From contig CAIXEV010000077.1 in NCBI GenBank assembly GCA_903918555.1, positions 1 to 10,109 of the forward strand: a stretch of 10,109 nt of DNA. The letters are read 5' to 3'. Position numbers and translations under genes: made by a program. This document shows, piece by piece, positions 1 to 6,172 of the stretch (position 1 is the stretch's first letter; each line of letters opens with the position of its first letter). The stretch comes from an uncultured bacterium. GTDB taxonomy: Bacteria; Planctomycetota; Phycisphaerae; Phycisphaerales; SM1A02. The notes beneath the pieces were generated by a model, which saw nothing but the letters and a program-made list of their open reading frames with translations, searched no databases and was not told the origin of the DNA.

Positions 1-510
1 AGCCGCATCGACCCGACGCTCGCGCCGAAGGGCGACAGCTCTCTCTATGTGCTGCTGCCGACCGCGAACACGAAAGCCGCCGCCGACGGCGCCCCGATCG
101 ACTGGAAGAAGGAAGCCCCGCGCGTCCGCGAGGAGACGCTCGCGCGGCTCTCGAGCGTGATGGGCATCCCCGACGCCGCGCGCCGCGTGAAGGCCGAGAT
201 CATGTTCACGCCCGACGACTGGCGCGCGCAGAACATCAACCACGGCGCGACCTTCAACCTCGCGCACAACATCACCCAGATGCTCCACTGGCGCCCGCAG
301 CACAAGCTGCAGGGCTTCGACAACCTCTGGACAGTCGGCGGCGGCACGCACCCGGGCTCGGGTCTGCCGGTGATCTTCCTCGCAAGCGAGATCACAAGCC
401 GCCTGCTCTGCGCCGAATGCGGCGTGAAGAGCCCGCTCGACGCCCCGCACGCGCGCCGCGCCGACGCAGCCCTCCCCCGCGAACGCGGTGGAATGCTGGC
501 GGGCGTGTAA
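1..510 (+). CDS. crtI: Phytoene desaturase (CrtI-type) family oxidoreductase, C-terminal part
   Basis: This is the 3' end of a FAD-dependent, carotenoid-type desaturase or related amine-oxidase-fold enzyme. The frame is open to the left edge, and 169 residues are visible before TAA at 508-510. Fragment residues 5-30 (PTLAPKGDSSLYVLLPTAN) match the 'P.LAP.G...LYVL.P..N' block of CrtI/CrtN proteins. Residues 80-124 carry the family's C-terminal signature: HGATFNLAHNITQ, then WRPQ, then NLWTVGGGTHPGSGLPV, the glycine-rich loop that closes over FAD. These enzymes desaturate or isomerise long-chain isoprenoids such as phytoene, usually in association with the membrane. The N-terminal Rossmann GxGxxG motif lies outside the window, so the exact substrate (phytoene, diapophytoene or another carotenoid) cannot be told. 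The tail after the signature, 'CAECGVKSPLDAPHARR...', is an ordinary variable end. The gene converges on the ATPase gene that ends at 626. The family call is firm; the symbol is less so. Confidence 0.88.
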   Translation, partial: SRIDPTLAPKGDSSLYVLLPTANTKAAADGAPIDWKKEAPRVREETLARLSSVMGIPDAARRVKAEIMFTPDDWRAQNINHGATFNLAHNITQMLHWRPQHKLQGFDNLWTVGGGTHPGSGLPVIFLASEITSRLLCAECGVKSPLDAPHARRADAALPRERGGMLAGV

Positions 511-541
511 GGGGCGAACCCGTTGCGAGCAGCCAGATGAA

Positions 542-587
542 GTGACCAGTTTGCTCGTCGCTTCCGAATGTGACCAGTGGACTCGTC
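542..587. repeat. Imperfect 18-nt direct repeat, possible IS-end remnant
   Basis: GTGACCAGTTTGCTCGTC at 542-559 recurs as GTGACCAGTGGACTCGTC at 570-587. That is 15 of 18 matching with a 28-nt period, in the gap between the convergent crtI and ATPase genes. From memory, repeated TGACCA..TTT..TCGTC-like motifs are found near the ends of IS21-family elements, where the transposase binds. No istA/istB homologue is in the window, so at most this is a solitary end or remnant. The repeat is seen directly; the IS link is inference. Confidence 0.4.
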
Positions 588-625
588 ATGATTTCCACGA
601 CTGGGTCCGCCGGCGCACGCAGCCC

Positions 626-1885
626 TCACTCGGAAGACGAGGAGCGCGCAGGAGCGTCCCAGAGCGCCGAGACCGGGCACGCGACGAGGTCGTCTTCAAA
701 CGCGACGGGCGCGGGCACCATGCAGAGCAGCACGCCCCTGCGAAAGCGCTTGCCTGCGGCCTCCCTGAGGTGCCGGAGGCCCGCGAAGTCCGAGGCCGTG
801 GGCGATGCCGTCTTCTTCACCTCGATGCCGACCACCGCTCCCGCGCGGCTCTCGAGGACGATGTCGACCTCCTGCTGCTTGTGCGTGCGGTAGTGGAAGA
901 GAGACGGGCGTTCCGCGCTCCACGCGGCCTGCTTGAGCAGTTCGTTCACGACGAATGTCTCGAGCACGGGGCCCGCGAGCGGCCCGCCCTCGAGCAGCCG
1001 TGACAGGTCCGCGCCGAGCAGATGGCACAGGAAGCCCGTATCGAGCAGGATGAGCTTCGGCGACTTGACGACCCTGCTCGTCAGGTTGGTGCTCCACGCC
1101 GGCAGCGTCGCGACAAGAAAGGTCGCCTCGAGGAGCGCCCAGATCCTCTGCAGCGTCGTGAGCGGAAGCTGGGCGTCGCGGGCGATCTCGCTCAGATTCA
1201 GGGTCGCGGTCGACCGTGCCGCGGCAAGACGGAGGATCATCGGCACCTCGCGGAGCCGCTGCAGGTTGCCGAGGTCCCGCACATCCTTCTCGATCGTGGA
1301 GGAGAGGTAGCTCTCGAACCACTGCGTGCGTCGGTCGGCGCCCTGGCGGGCGACGGCCTCCGGAAAGCCGCCACGAACGAGCACGGGGGCGAGCTCACGC
1401 CAGGTCTCGCCGGCACCGCGGGGCCGGAATGCGCCCGATCGAAGCACGGTGTCCACGAACACCTCGCGACGCCCCAGAAGCTCGCCTCGCGAGAACGGGC
1501 GAAGGGTAAGGATCTCCATGCGGCCCGTGAGCGACTCGGAGACGGCTGGCAGGAGGAGCGGGCTGGCCGACCCCGTCAGGAGGAACCGGCCCGGCCGCCG
1601 GTCCTCGTCGACCGCGCGCTTGATCGCGGGGAAGATCGCGGGAACGCGCTGCACTTCGTCGAGGATGACCCGCGGAGGAAGCGCGTCAACGAACGCGTCC
1701 GGATCGTGCTCCGCCGCCGCGCGGTCGGCGGTCCGGTCGAAGGTGCGGAACTCGAACGGCCTTCCGCGGACCGTGACGGCGCGCGCGAGGGTCGTCTTCC
1801 CGCACTGCCGCGGCCCTTGGATGAACACGACGGGCGTGTCGGAGATGGCTTCGAGAAGCCGGGGCCGCAGATGGCGGGCGAACAT
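626..1885 (-). CDS. AAA-type ATPase with DUF4143-like C-terminal domain
   Basis: A 419-residue ATP-binding protein, a usual length for the ATPase-DUF4143 family. The N-terminal AAA domain has Walker A GPRQCGKTT (residues 24-32), Walker B VILDEVQR (73-80) and a sensor-like FLLTGSAS (101-108). A middle segment (about 185-265) holds the family's SYLSSTIEKDVRDLGNL stretch and a winged-helix-like part. The C-terminal part has the DUF4143 'LDTGFLCHLLG' block (281-291), then FVVNELLKQ, HYRTHKQQEVDIVLE and VGIEVKK. Glu315, Asp341 and Glu355-x-Lys357 fit a PD-(D/E)xK-like nuclease core. The cellular role of this widespread family is poorly defined; several members sit in mobile or accessory regions. 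I chose the ATG at 1885 because the protein 'MFARHLRPRLLEAI' begins as family members do. The frame stays open to 2164, but that extension is low-complexity Arg/Ser-rich. No good Shine-Dalgarno is seen. No partner gene is adjacent, and flanking repeats suggest an accessory locus. Confidence 0.88.
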   Translation of the reverse strand: MFARHLRPRLLEAISDTPVVFIQGPRQCGKTTLARAVTVRGRPFEFRTFDRTADRAAAEHDPDAFVDALPPRVILDEVQRVPAIFPAIKRAVDEDRRPGRFLLTGSASPLLLPAVSESLTGRMEILTLRPFSRGELLGRREVFVDTVLRSGAFRPRGAGETWRELAPVLVRGGFPEAVARQGADRRTQWFESYLSSTIEKDVRDLGNLQRLREVPMILRLAAARSTATLNLSEIARDAQLPLTTLQRIWALLEATFLVATLPAWSTNLTSRVVKSPKLILLDTGFLCHLLGADLSRLLEGGPLAGPVLETFVVNELLKQAAWSAERPSLFHYRTHKQQEVDIVLESRAGAVVGIEVKKTASPTASDFAGLRHLREAAGKRFRRGVLLCMVPAPVAFEDDLVACPVSALWDAPARSSSSE

Positions 1886-1931
1886 GGGGAGAGGATACCC
1901 CGGGCCGTGGTTCCGATCCACATAGAAGTGC

Positions 1932-1965
1932 AAATTCACCCGCTTCGTGGGTGATTTTCGCCCAC
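1932..1965 (-). promoter_or_regulatory. Overlapping alternative hairpins upstream of the ATPase gene
   Basis: TCACCC (1936-1941) pairs with GGGTGA (1949-1954) across a 7-nt loop. AAA at 1932-1934 and TTT at 1956-1958 extend the stem past one T-T mismatch. CCC/GGG from the same arm can instead pair in a second hairpin, GTGGG (1947-1951) with CCCAC (1961-1965). The two folds exclude each other. They lie 46-80 nt upstream of the ATPase start, so they could be a terminator for leftward read-through or a leader switch. On the plus strand a short TTTT run follows the first stem; on the minus strand the U-tract is poor. Structure is seen; function is inferred. Confidence 0.35.
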
Positions 1966-2123
1966 CAGCGCATGCCGCCGCAGACGCGAGCGGCTGCGAC
2001 GAGCGTTCGGAGCCCAAGGCCCACGCCAGACGCGCGCCCCGTCGCTTGCGATCGCTGCCCTCTCTGGATTTTCGCGCCTCGCGCTGCCGCGCCCGGCGTT
2101 CGGATCCTGAGTTTGGGGAGAAG

Positions 2124-2145
2124 GGACCGTCATGTGGACGGTTCC
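2124..2145. repeat. Imperfect palindrome, REP-like hairpin
   Basis: GGACCGTC (2124-2131) and GACGGTTCC (2137-2145) form an 8-bp stem with one bulged T at 2143 and a 5-nt ATGTG loop. GGGACnGTC/GACnGTCCC palindromes of this type accompany REP-type elements mobilised by Y1 (RAYT) transposases in many bacteria; that link is from memory and only suggestive. No second copy was noticed in this window, and no Y1 transposase is present. It is not followed by a T-run, so it is not a good intrinsic terminator. Confidence 0.35.
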
Positions 2146-2176
2146 AGAGTGAGCAGAGAGCCAAAAGGGGAAAGGG

Positions 2177-2263
2177 TCAATCGGGAGTCCTCGCGACGCG
2201 GAACCCGAGGCTGTTGAGCGTGGCCCCGGGGGCGAGGCCGATCCGGGAGGCGGCGCGGCAAGC
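2177..2263 (-). pseudogene. Remnant of a SUMF1/FGE-sulfatase-domain gene, C-terminal end only
   Basis: The last 27 codons before the TGA at 2177-2179 begin CRAASRIGLAP and end NSLGFRVARTPD. This is the typical C-terminus of formylglycine-generating-enzyme/SUMF1-domain proteins ('CR.A.R....P.....GFRVAR'). It aligns without gaps to the last 27 residues of the intact family member at 5120-5905 (CRGAYRGSLDP...FFGVRVAKSLD), with 11 of 27 identical and several conservative changes. The remaining 200 or so residues expected upstream are missing: the sequence beyond about 2265 belongs, in another frame, to the P-domain/dockerin-like gene ending at 2275. The simplest reading is a broken gene whose 5' part was replaced or deleted by rearrangement. 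A chance match in GC-rich DNA is possible but less likely given the number of family-conserved positions. Confidence 0.55.
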
Positions 2264-2274
2264 GGTCCTCCGCC

Positions 2275-3081
2275 TCACGACGCCCCGCACGCGCCCCAGG
2301 AGGAGAGAAGGACGGCGAGGTCGTCTGCGAGCACCTGGCCGTCGCCGGTGAGGTCGGCGCCGCAGGCCGTGCACGGGCCCCACGCGCCGAGCAGTGCCGC
2401 GAGATCGGCGCCGCTCACCGCGCCGTCGCGATTGAGATCCGCGACGCAGCCGCACTCGTCGGGCACGCCGTCTTGGTCGGCATCGGCGCTCGTGCCCGTG
2501 GCGATGTCGACGGCGTCGTCGACGCCGTTCACATTGCAGTCGGGCGCGGTCGTGATCTCGATGCACGCGGCCGCGAGCTGACCCGCATCCCCCGCCACGC
2601 CGTCCGACGCGACGAGGCTCCACACGCCCTGCGGCGCGCGGCCCGTGAGCGACGCGAGCGAACCGGTCGGGCGCAGCGAACCGGCGAGCACGGGCACGGC
2701 GCTCACCGAACAGGTCGTCTCGGCGGCGTTGGCCGCCGCATCGTCGAACCAGCAGTCGATGTTGTCGCCGCCGCACCCCCACGGCCCCGGGAACCCGACC
2801 GACGGCATGCCCGGGCGATCGACGAGCACGACCTCGACGCCCGACGGATGCCGGACGCGGAACGCGAGATCGCCGACCCACGGATGCGTGGCGGCGACGC
2901 GCACGCGCATACCGACGATCGTGCGCACATCGGCCGTGGGCGGCACCGTCACGGTCTGCGTCACGGCTTCGTTGTCTGTGATCGCCGTGGGCAAAACGCA
3001 CCACGAATCCGTGCGCGTGTCGGCGTGCGAGGCGGCAGCCACGGCAAGCGCGATCGCGGCGATGGATGCGAACTTCATCAT
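2275..3081 (-). CDS. Secreted P-domain protein with dockerin-like/EF-hand C-terminal repeats
   Basis: A 268-residue exported protein of unknown specific function. Residues 1-20 form a signal peptide (MMKFASIAAIALAVAAASHA, cleavage after SHA). Residues 38-176 resemble a proprotein-convertase P domain (beta-jelly roll): TVTVPPTADVRTIVGMRVRVAATHPWVGDL, then RVRHPSGVEVVLVDRPG, then a late GVWSLVASDGVAGDAGQL. There is no attached protease. Residues 181-210 are the Asp/Asn-rich DCNVNGVDD...DQDGVPDEC linker, and 215-263 hold two dockerin-like, calcium-loop-type repeats, DLNRDGAVSGADLAALLGAWG and DLTGDGQVLADDLAVLLSSWG. This layout recurs at the C-termini of secreted Phycisphaerae proteins. Eight or more Cys residues suggest disulphides. 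The ATG at 3081 overlaps the hydrolase stop as ATGA, and AGGGGG lies just upstream, so translation is probably coupled. A second ATG at 3078 is the alternative start. A structural or binding partner of the hydrolase is a reasonable inference. Confidence 0.85.
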   Translation of the reverse strand: MMKFASIAAIALAVAAASHADTRTDSWCVLPTAITDNEAVTQTVTVPPTADVRTIVGMRVRVAATHPWVGDLAFRVRHPSGVEVVLVDRPGMPSVGFPGPWGCGGDNIDCWFDDAAANAAETTCSVSAVPVLAGSLRPTGSLASLTGRAPQGVWSLVASDGVAGDAGQLAAACIEITTAPDCNVNGVDDAVDIATGTSADADQDGVPDECGCVADLNRDGAVSGADLAALLGAWGPCTACGADLTGDGQVLADDLAVLLSSWGACGAS

Positions 3082-5051
3082 CGCGCCCCCTGTGCGTTGA
3101 GCACCGCGTTGCGGGCCGAGTCGCCCGTCTGCGCCGGATCGCGCATGCCGCTCACATGACACCACCCGACCGTCAGCCCCATGTCCTGCGCGCCCACGAT
3201 GTGCCCGGCCGCGTGCTCGACCACGCCGTCCTCGGGATCGGAAAGGAAGAGATCCGTGACGATGTTGCAGTAGTCGTAGATGATCGGCACATTCCGGAAG
3301 GTCGTGGTGTAGGTGTGGAGCTTCGCGCGCGCTGCGGTCGGAATGCCCGCGAGCCACACGGCGGCGCCATCGGGCGTGATGTCGTAGTTCGAGCCGCACT
3401 GGATGCCGAGCGCCGCCCCCAGCGCAGCGAGGTTGCCGGCAAGAGGCGTGCCTTCGAGCGGCGACCCGACGCACTGCATCAGCCGTCCCGGGCCCGCCCA
3501 GTCGAGGCCGCTCCAGTAGAAGGTCTTGAGATGCAGCGCGGCGCAGCCGCCTTGGCTGTGGCCGACGATCCCGTAGCTCTTGAACTGCGCCGCGCGCGTC
3601 GCGAGGTCGACCGCGAAGGCGTCGTTTGAAAGAGTTTGCGACAGGTACTCGTACGGCCACGCATCGCTCGCAAACTGCGCCAAGGGCCACGGGTTCGAGC
3701 TCGCGCAGTAGCCGTGCGCGAGGACAAGCGCGTGCGCGCCGACCGGCGGCACGAACGAGGAGATCTCTGGCACCGCGACCGTCGCGAGCCCGGGCTCTCC
3801 GCCCCACGCGCTTGGGTCGAGCGGCGCCGTCGACGCAGCCACGGCGGACAGTGCCCGCGCATCCGGCACGATCTCCGCACGCACATCGAGCGGCGCGAAG
3901 CCATCGCGCTCCTGCAGGCGAATGCCGCGGAAGACAAGCGCCTCGCCCTTTGCGAGGTCGATCTGGCGCCGGTCGAACCCGAGGCGCACGGTCGGGACGC
4001 CGCCTTCGAGCGTGACCTCGGCGAGCCCGCCGATCCAGCCGAGGACGCGCGACTTTCGGCCCGCGACCGCCCAGAGTTCGGCGGCCGCGAACACCGTCTC
4101 GCCCGCGGATGCCCGCGTGACGGAGAAGTCGCAGTGGATCCAATCGGGCTTCACGCGGTCGGCGTGCACCACCGAGCCGCCGCCGATCATCGCGCCATCG
4201 GCGATGCGCGCGAGAACGAACACGCTTCGCTGCCGCGACGCGCCACGCGCGTCGAGCACGAACCCGTCGATCCGCACGATCGCGTCGCCTGCGCGCGCAC
4301 GGGCGAAAGTCACGCGGACGGAACCATCCTTCGCGCCGCGCACGAGCTGCGCCCGCTCGACGACGCCGTCGCGCCAGCTCACCGTGGCAGCCGTGACCTC
4401 GGCAGCCCGCCCACCCAGCGGACCGCGACGGCCCGCCAGTTCGCCGCGCACGACGAACTCGAGCGCACATCCCGCGCGATTGACGCGCGACGCAAGATGC
4501 GCGACCAGCGCCGGGCCGTCCTTCTCGCCCGCGCCATCGTCGACGACGAGCGCCGCCCCGGGGCCCGCGGGCACCTCGCTCCAGAACTCGACCACGCAGT
4601 CGCCGGCGGGCGCATCAAGCTCGAACGCACGCGTCGCATCCTCGATGCCGAACGCGGCCTGCGATGCAAACTCCTCGGTGATGCGCGCGACCAACGCATC
4701 GCTTCCCTGAAGCGGGATCGCCTGCACGCCGACCGACAGCCGCCCGCGCCAGCGACACGCGTCGACGCCCAGCGGAATCAGCCGCAGCGCGCCGCCCGCG
4801 TGCACGAACTCGAAGCGCACGACGCGCGCGCGCTCGGTCGCGGGCGCGAACGAAGCGGTGAACACCGCGGCCCGCGACCGCGTCGGCGTCGCCTCGGGGG
4901 AAGGAAGCGCGACGACCCCCTGCTCGACATCGGCGGCCGGCGCGAACAACCGCTTGACCGACATCCGCGGCGCGTCGGCGGCGCGCACGGCTGCGGCGCA
5001 CAGCGCAATCGCGCAAGTCACGACGAGAATGAAAGTGTTCCCAACCCGCAT
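3078..5051 (-). CDS. Secreted alpha/beta hydrolase, conditioned-medium-factor-like
   Basis: A 657-residue exported serine hydrolase of esterase/lipase fold. Residues 1-25 are a signal peptide (hydrophobic TFILVVTCAIALCAAAV, then RAADA). Residues 30-425 form a large beta-rich region I cannot name. The C-terminal catalytic domain (about 430-657) has oxyanion-loop-like LAHGYCASSNPW (444-455), nucleophile elbow GHSQGG (497-502, Ser499), an acid candidate in SDPEDG (Asp605 or Asp608) and a likely catalytic His632 in GWCHVSGM. The blocks LKTFYWSGLDWAG, VGSPLEGTPLAGNLAALG, YDYCNIVTDLFLSDPEDG and PAQTGDSARNAVLN match, from memory, proteins annotated 'conditioned medium factor'. Substrate is unknown, and the extracellular or periplasmic location is inferred. 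The ATG at 5051 gives the full signal peptide; no clear Shine-Dalgarno precedes it. It is the first gene of a pair with the P-domain protein, joined by a 4-nt ATGA overlap. Nothing looks truncated and the triad appears complete. Confidence 0.87.
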   Translation of the reverse strand: MRVGNTFILVVTCAIALCAAAVRAADAPRMSVKRLFAPAADVEQGVVALPSPEATPTRSRAAVFTASFAPATERARVVRFEFVHAGGALRLIPLGVDACRWRGRLSVGVQAIPLQGSDALVARITEEFASQAAFGIEDATRAFELDAPAGDCVVEFWSEVPAGPGAALVVDDGAGEKDGPALVAHLASRVNRAGCALEFVVRGELAGRRGPLGGRAAEVTAATVSWRDGVVERAQLVRGAKDGSVRVTFARARAGDAIVRIDGFVLDARGASRQRSVFVLARIADGAMIGGGSVVHADRVKPDWIHCDFSVTRASAGETVFAAAELWAVAGRKSRVLGWIGGLAEVTLEGGVPTVRLGFDRRQIDLAKGEALVFRGIRLQERDGFAPLDVRAEIVPDARALSAVAASTAPLDPSAWGGEPGLATVAVPEISSFVPPVGAHALVLAHGYCASSNPWPLAQFASDAWPYEYLSQTLSNDAFAVDLATRAAQFKSYGIVGHSQGGCAALHLKTFYWSGLDWAGPGRLMQCVGSPLEGTPLAGNLAALGAALGIQCGSNYDITPDGAAVWLAGIPTAARAKLHTYTTTFRNVPIIYDYCNIVTDLFLSDPEDGVVEHAAGHIVGAQDMGLTVGWCHVSGMRDPAQTGDSARNAVLNAQGAR

Positions 5052-5119
5052 GCGACCAATCTAGCAGTCATCCGCGCGCCTCCGAAGAAACACGACGGAC
5101 TTCCGCCACGATCAGGGAA

Positions 5120-5905
5120 TCAATCGAGGCTCTTCGCCACGCGCACGCCGAAGAAGTCGTTGGCGTACTTCGGGTCGAGGCTCCCGCGATACGCGCCGCG
5201 GCAAGTGCTCGCGAGGAAGTACCAGCATCCACCGCGCGCCACGCGGCCACCGCTTCCATCGCCCACCATCTCGGCGGCTTCGGTTCCCTCGTCGGGGTAC
5301 TGACCGTACATGTCCTCGCACCACTCCCAGACGTTGCCGTGCATCTCGCGGAAACCCCACTGGTTCGCGGGCAAGCTGCCGCACTTCACGGGCTTGTACG
5401 GCGCCGGGAAGTCGCCGCCGCCGTAGTAGACCTGGGACGGCGTCACGCTCGAACCGAACGAGAACGCCGTCTTCGTGCCGGCGCGGCACGCGTACTCCCA
5501 CTCCGCCTCGCTCGGCAGGCGCAGCTCGCCGCCCGCCGTCTCGACGAAGTGCTTGCAGTCGTTCCAACTGACCGTGTCGATCGGACGGTCGAGGTCGTCG
5601 GGCGTCGCGGCGCGTCGACCGAGGATCGCGCCCCACTCGGCCTGCGAGACGGCCTTCTCGCCAAGGTAGAACGGCTGGCGGATCACGCGCTTGTGCTGCT
5701 TCTCGTCCGAGCCGCGACCGGCTTCATCCGCGGGCGACCCCATCATGAAGGTGCCATCGGGCACAAGCAGCAGCACGATGTCAGATGCCTTGTGGCGAAT
5801 CTTCCATGGCCTGCCAATCATGGCGATCCGATCGCGCACGACCGCATCCGTGACCACGGCTGGGTCCGGGAGCGAGGTGATGACCTTGTAGTCCTTGAAC
5901 GACAT
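5120..5905 (-). CDS. SUMF1/formylglycine-generating-enzyme-family protein
   Basis: A 261-residue protein made almost wholly of a SUMF1/FGE-sulfatase domain. Visible family blocks are VPDGTFMMGSP (48-58), the lead-in RVIRQPFYLGEKAVSQAEW (73-91), PIDTVSWNDCKHFV (108-121), LRLPSEAEWEYACRAG (128-143), GFREMHGNVWEWCED (184-198), RGGCWY (224-229) and the terminal GVRVAKS (253-259). The N-terminus (MSFKDYKVIT) has no signal peptide, so it probably acts in the cytoplasm. True formylglycine-generating enzymes use a Cys pair five residues apart to oxidise a sulfatase cysteine. Here the nearest cysteines are Cys227 and Cys235, eight apart, and Cys235 begins the CRxAxR block, so formylglycine activity is doubtful. 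Many planctomycete paralogues lack the pair and have other or unknown roles. No sulfatase gene is in the window. The ATG at 5905 is the only start fitting the domain; no Shine-Dalgarno is seen. Family is sure; activity is open. Confidence 0.9.
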   Translation of the reverse strand: MSFKDYKVITSLPDPAVVTDAVVRDRIAMIGRPWKIRHKASDIVLLLVPDGTFMMGSPADEAGRGSDEKQHKRVIRQPFYLGEKAVSQAEWGAILGRRAATPDDLDRPIDTVSWNDCKHFVETAGGELRLPSEAEWEYACRAGTKTAFSFGSSVTPSQVYYGGGDFPAPYKPVKCGSLPANQWGFREMHGNVWEWCEDMYGQYPDEGTEAAEMVGDGSGGRVARGGCWYFLASTCRGAYRGSLDPKYANDFFGVRVAKSLD

Positions 5906-6172
5906 TGGGTTGGCGCCGATCTACGACGACCGTACAACAACTGTCGGGGACCGAACGGAAGCTCACAACCACATCGAGAGTCGGACGGTGACGACGAAAA
6001 CCGGCCAGAGTTCGTCCATTCGAAGCGGTCCTTGCCTCGAGAGAGGAATCTCTCACAGAGCATACAAGGTTTCGTCATTGAGGGCGGGGTACTTGAGATG
6101 GTTTCACGCCTCAAAGGCAACAATGTGCGACGAACGGTTTGAAACTCCGCCCGAAGACTCTTGAAGACCAAA
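5906..6172. other. Gap of 267 nt, lower GC than its neighbours, no gene seen
   Basis: Short ORFs on both strands (for example 89 codons + and 117 codons -) have no recognisable motif and overlap known genes. The stretch is visibly less GC-rich than the surrounding coding DNA, as expected for a promoter-bearing spacer ahead of the SUMF1-family gene. Two small hairpins are present. GAGAGA/TCTCTC (6039-6044 with 6049-6054) closes a GGAA loop. AGACTC/GAGTCT (6155-6160 with 6176-6181) straddles the kynA stop. Neither is followed by a T-run on the relevant strand, so terminator function is not supported. I could not pick a convincing promoter. Confidence 0.5.

Larger units (their letters stand above)
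1886..2176. other. Gap of about 290 nt with no convincing gene
   Basis: No supported gene lies here. The ATPase frame runs open to 2164, and other short ORFs cross it, but their products are Arg/Ser/Ala-rich with no recognisable motif, as expected by chance in GC-rich DNA. The stretch holds the alternative hairpins near 1932-1965 and the imperfect palindrome at 2124-2145. It may contain the ATPase promoter, but I could not pick a convincing -35/-10 pair. Confidence 0.6.

Noticed and set aside
1886..2164. 93-codon N-terminal extension of the DUF4143 ATPase frame
   Set aside because: Arg/Ser-rich low-complexity sequence with no motif; family members begin at the MFARHLRP methionine, and hairpins fall within the extension.
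2177..3004. 275-codon minus-strand ORF overlapping the P-domain gene
   Set aside because: Almost all of it is an Arg/Gly-rich shadow of the real gene in another frame; only its last 27 codons look protein-derived, and they are reported separately as a remnant.
2275..4470. 731-codon ORF giving a long version of the P-domain protein
   Set aside because: The part upstream of 3081 is an out-of-frame Arg-rich shadow of the hydrolase; the true start has a signal peptide and a coupled ATGA overlap.
3636..5303. 555-codon plus-strand ORF antisense to the hydrolase and SUMF1-family genes
   Set aside because: Arg/Ala/His-rich with no motif; crosses two well-supported genes and arises from high-GC codon bias.
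5818..6171. Small ORFs in the gap between kynA and the SUMF1-family gene, including a 117-codon minus and an 89-codon plus ORF
   Set aside because: No motif, no ribosome binding site, overlap with flanking genes; composition does not look coding.
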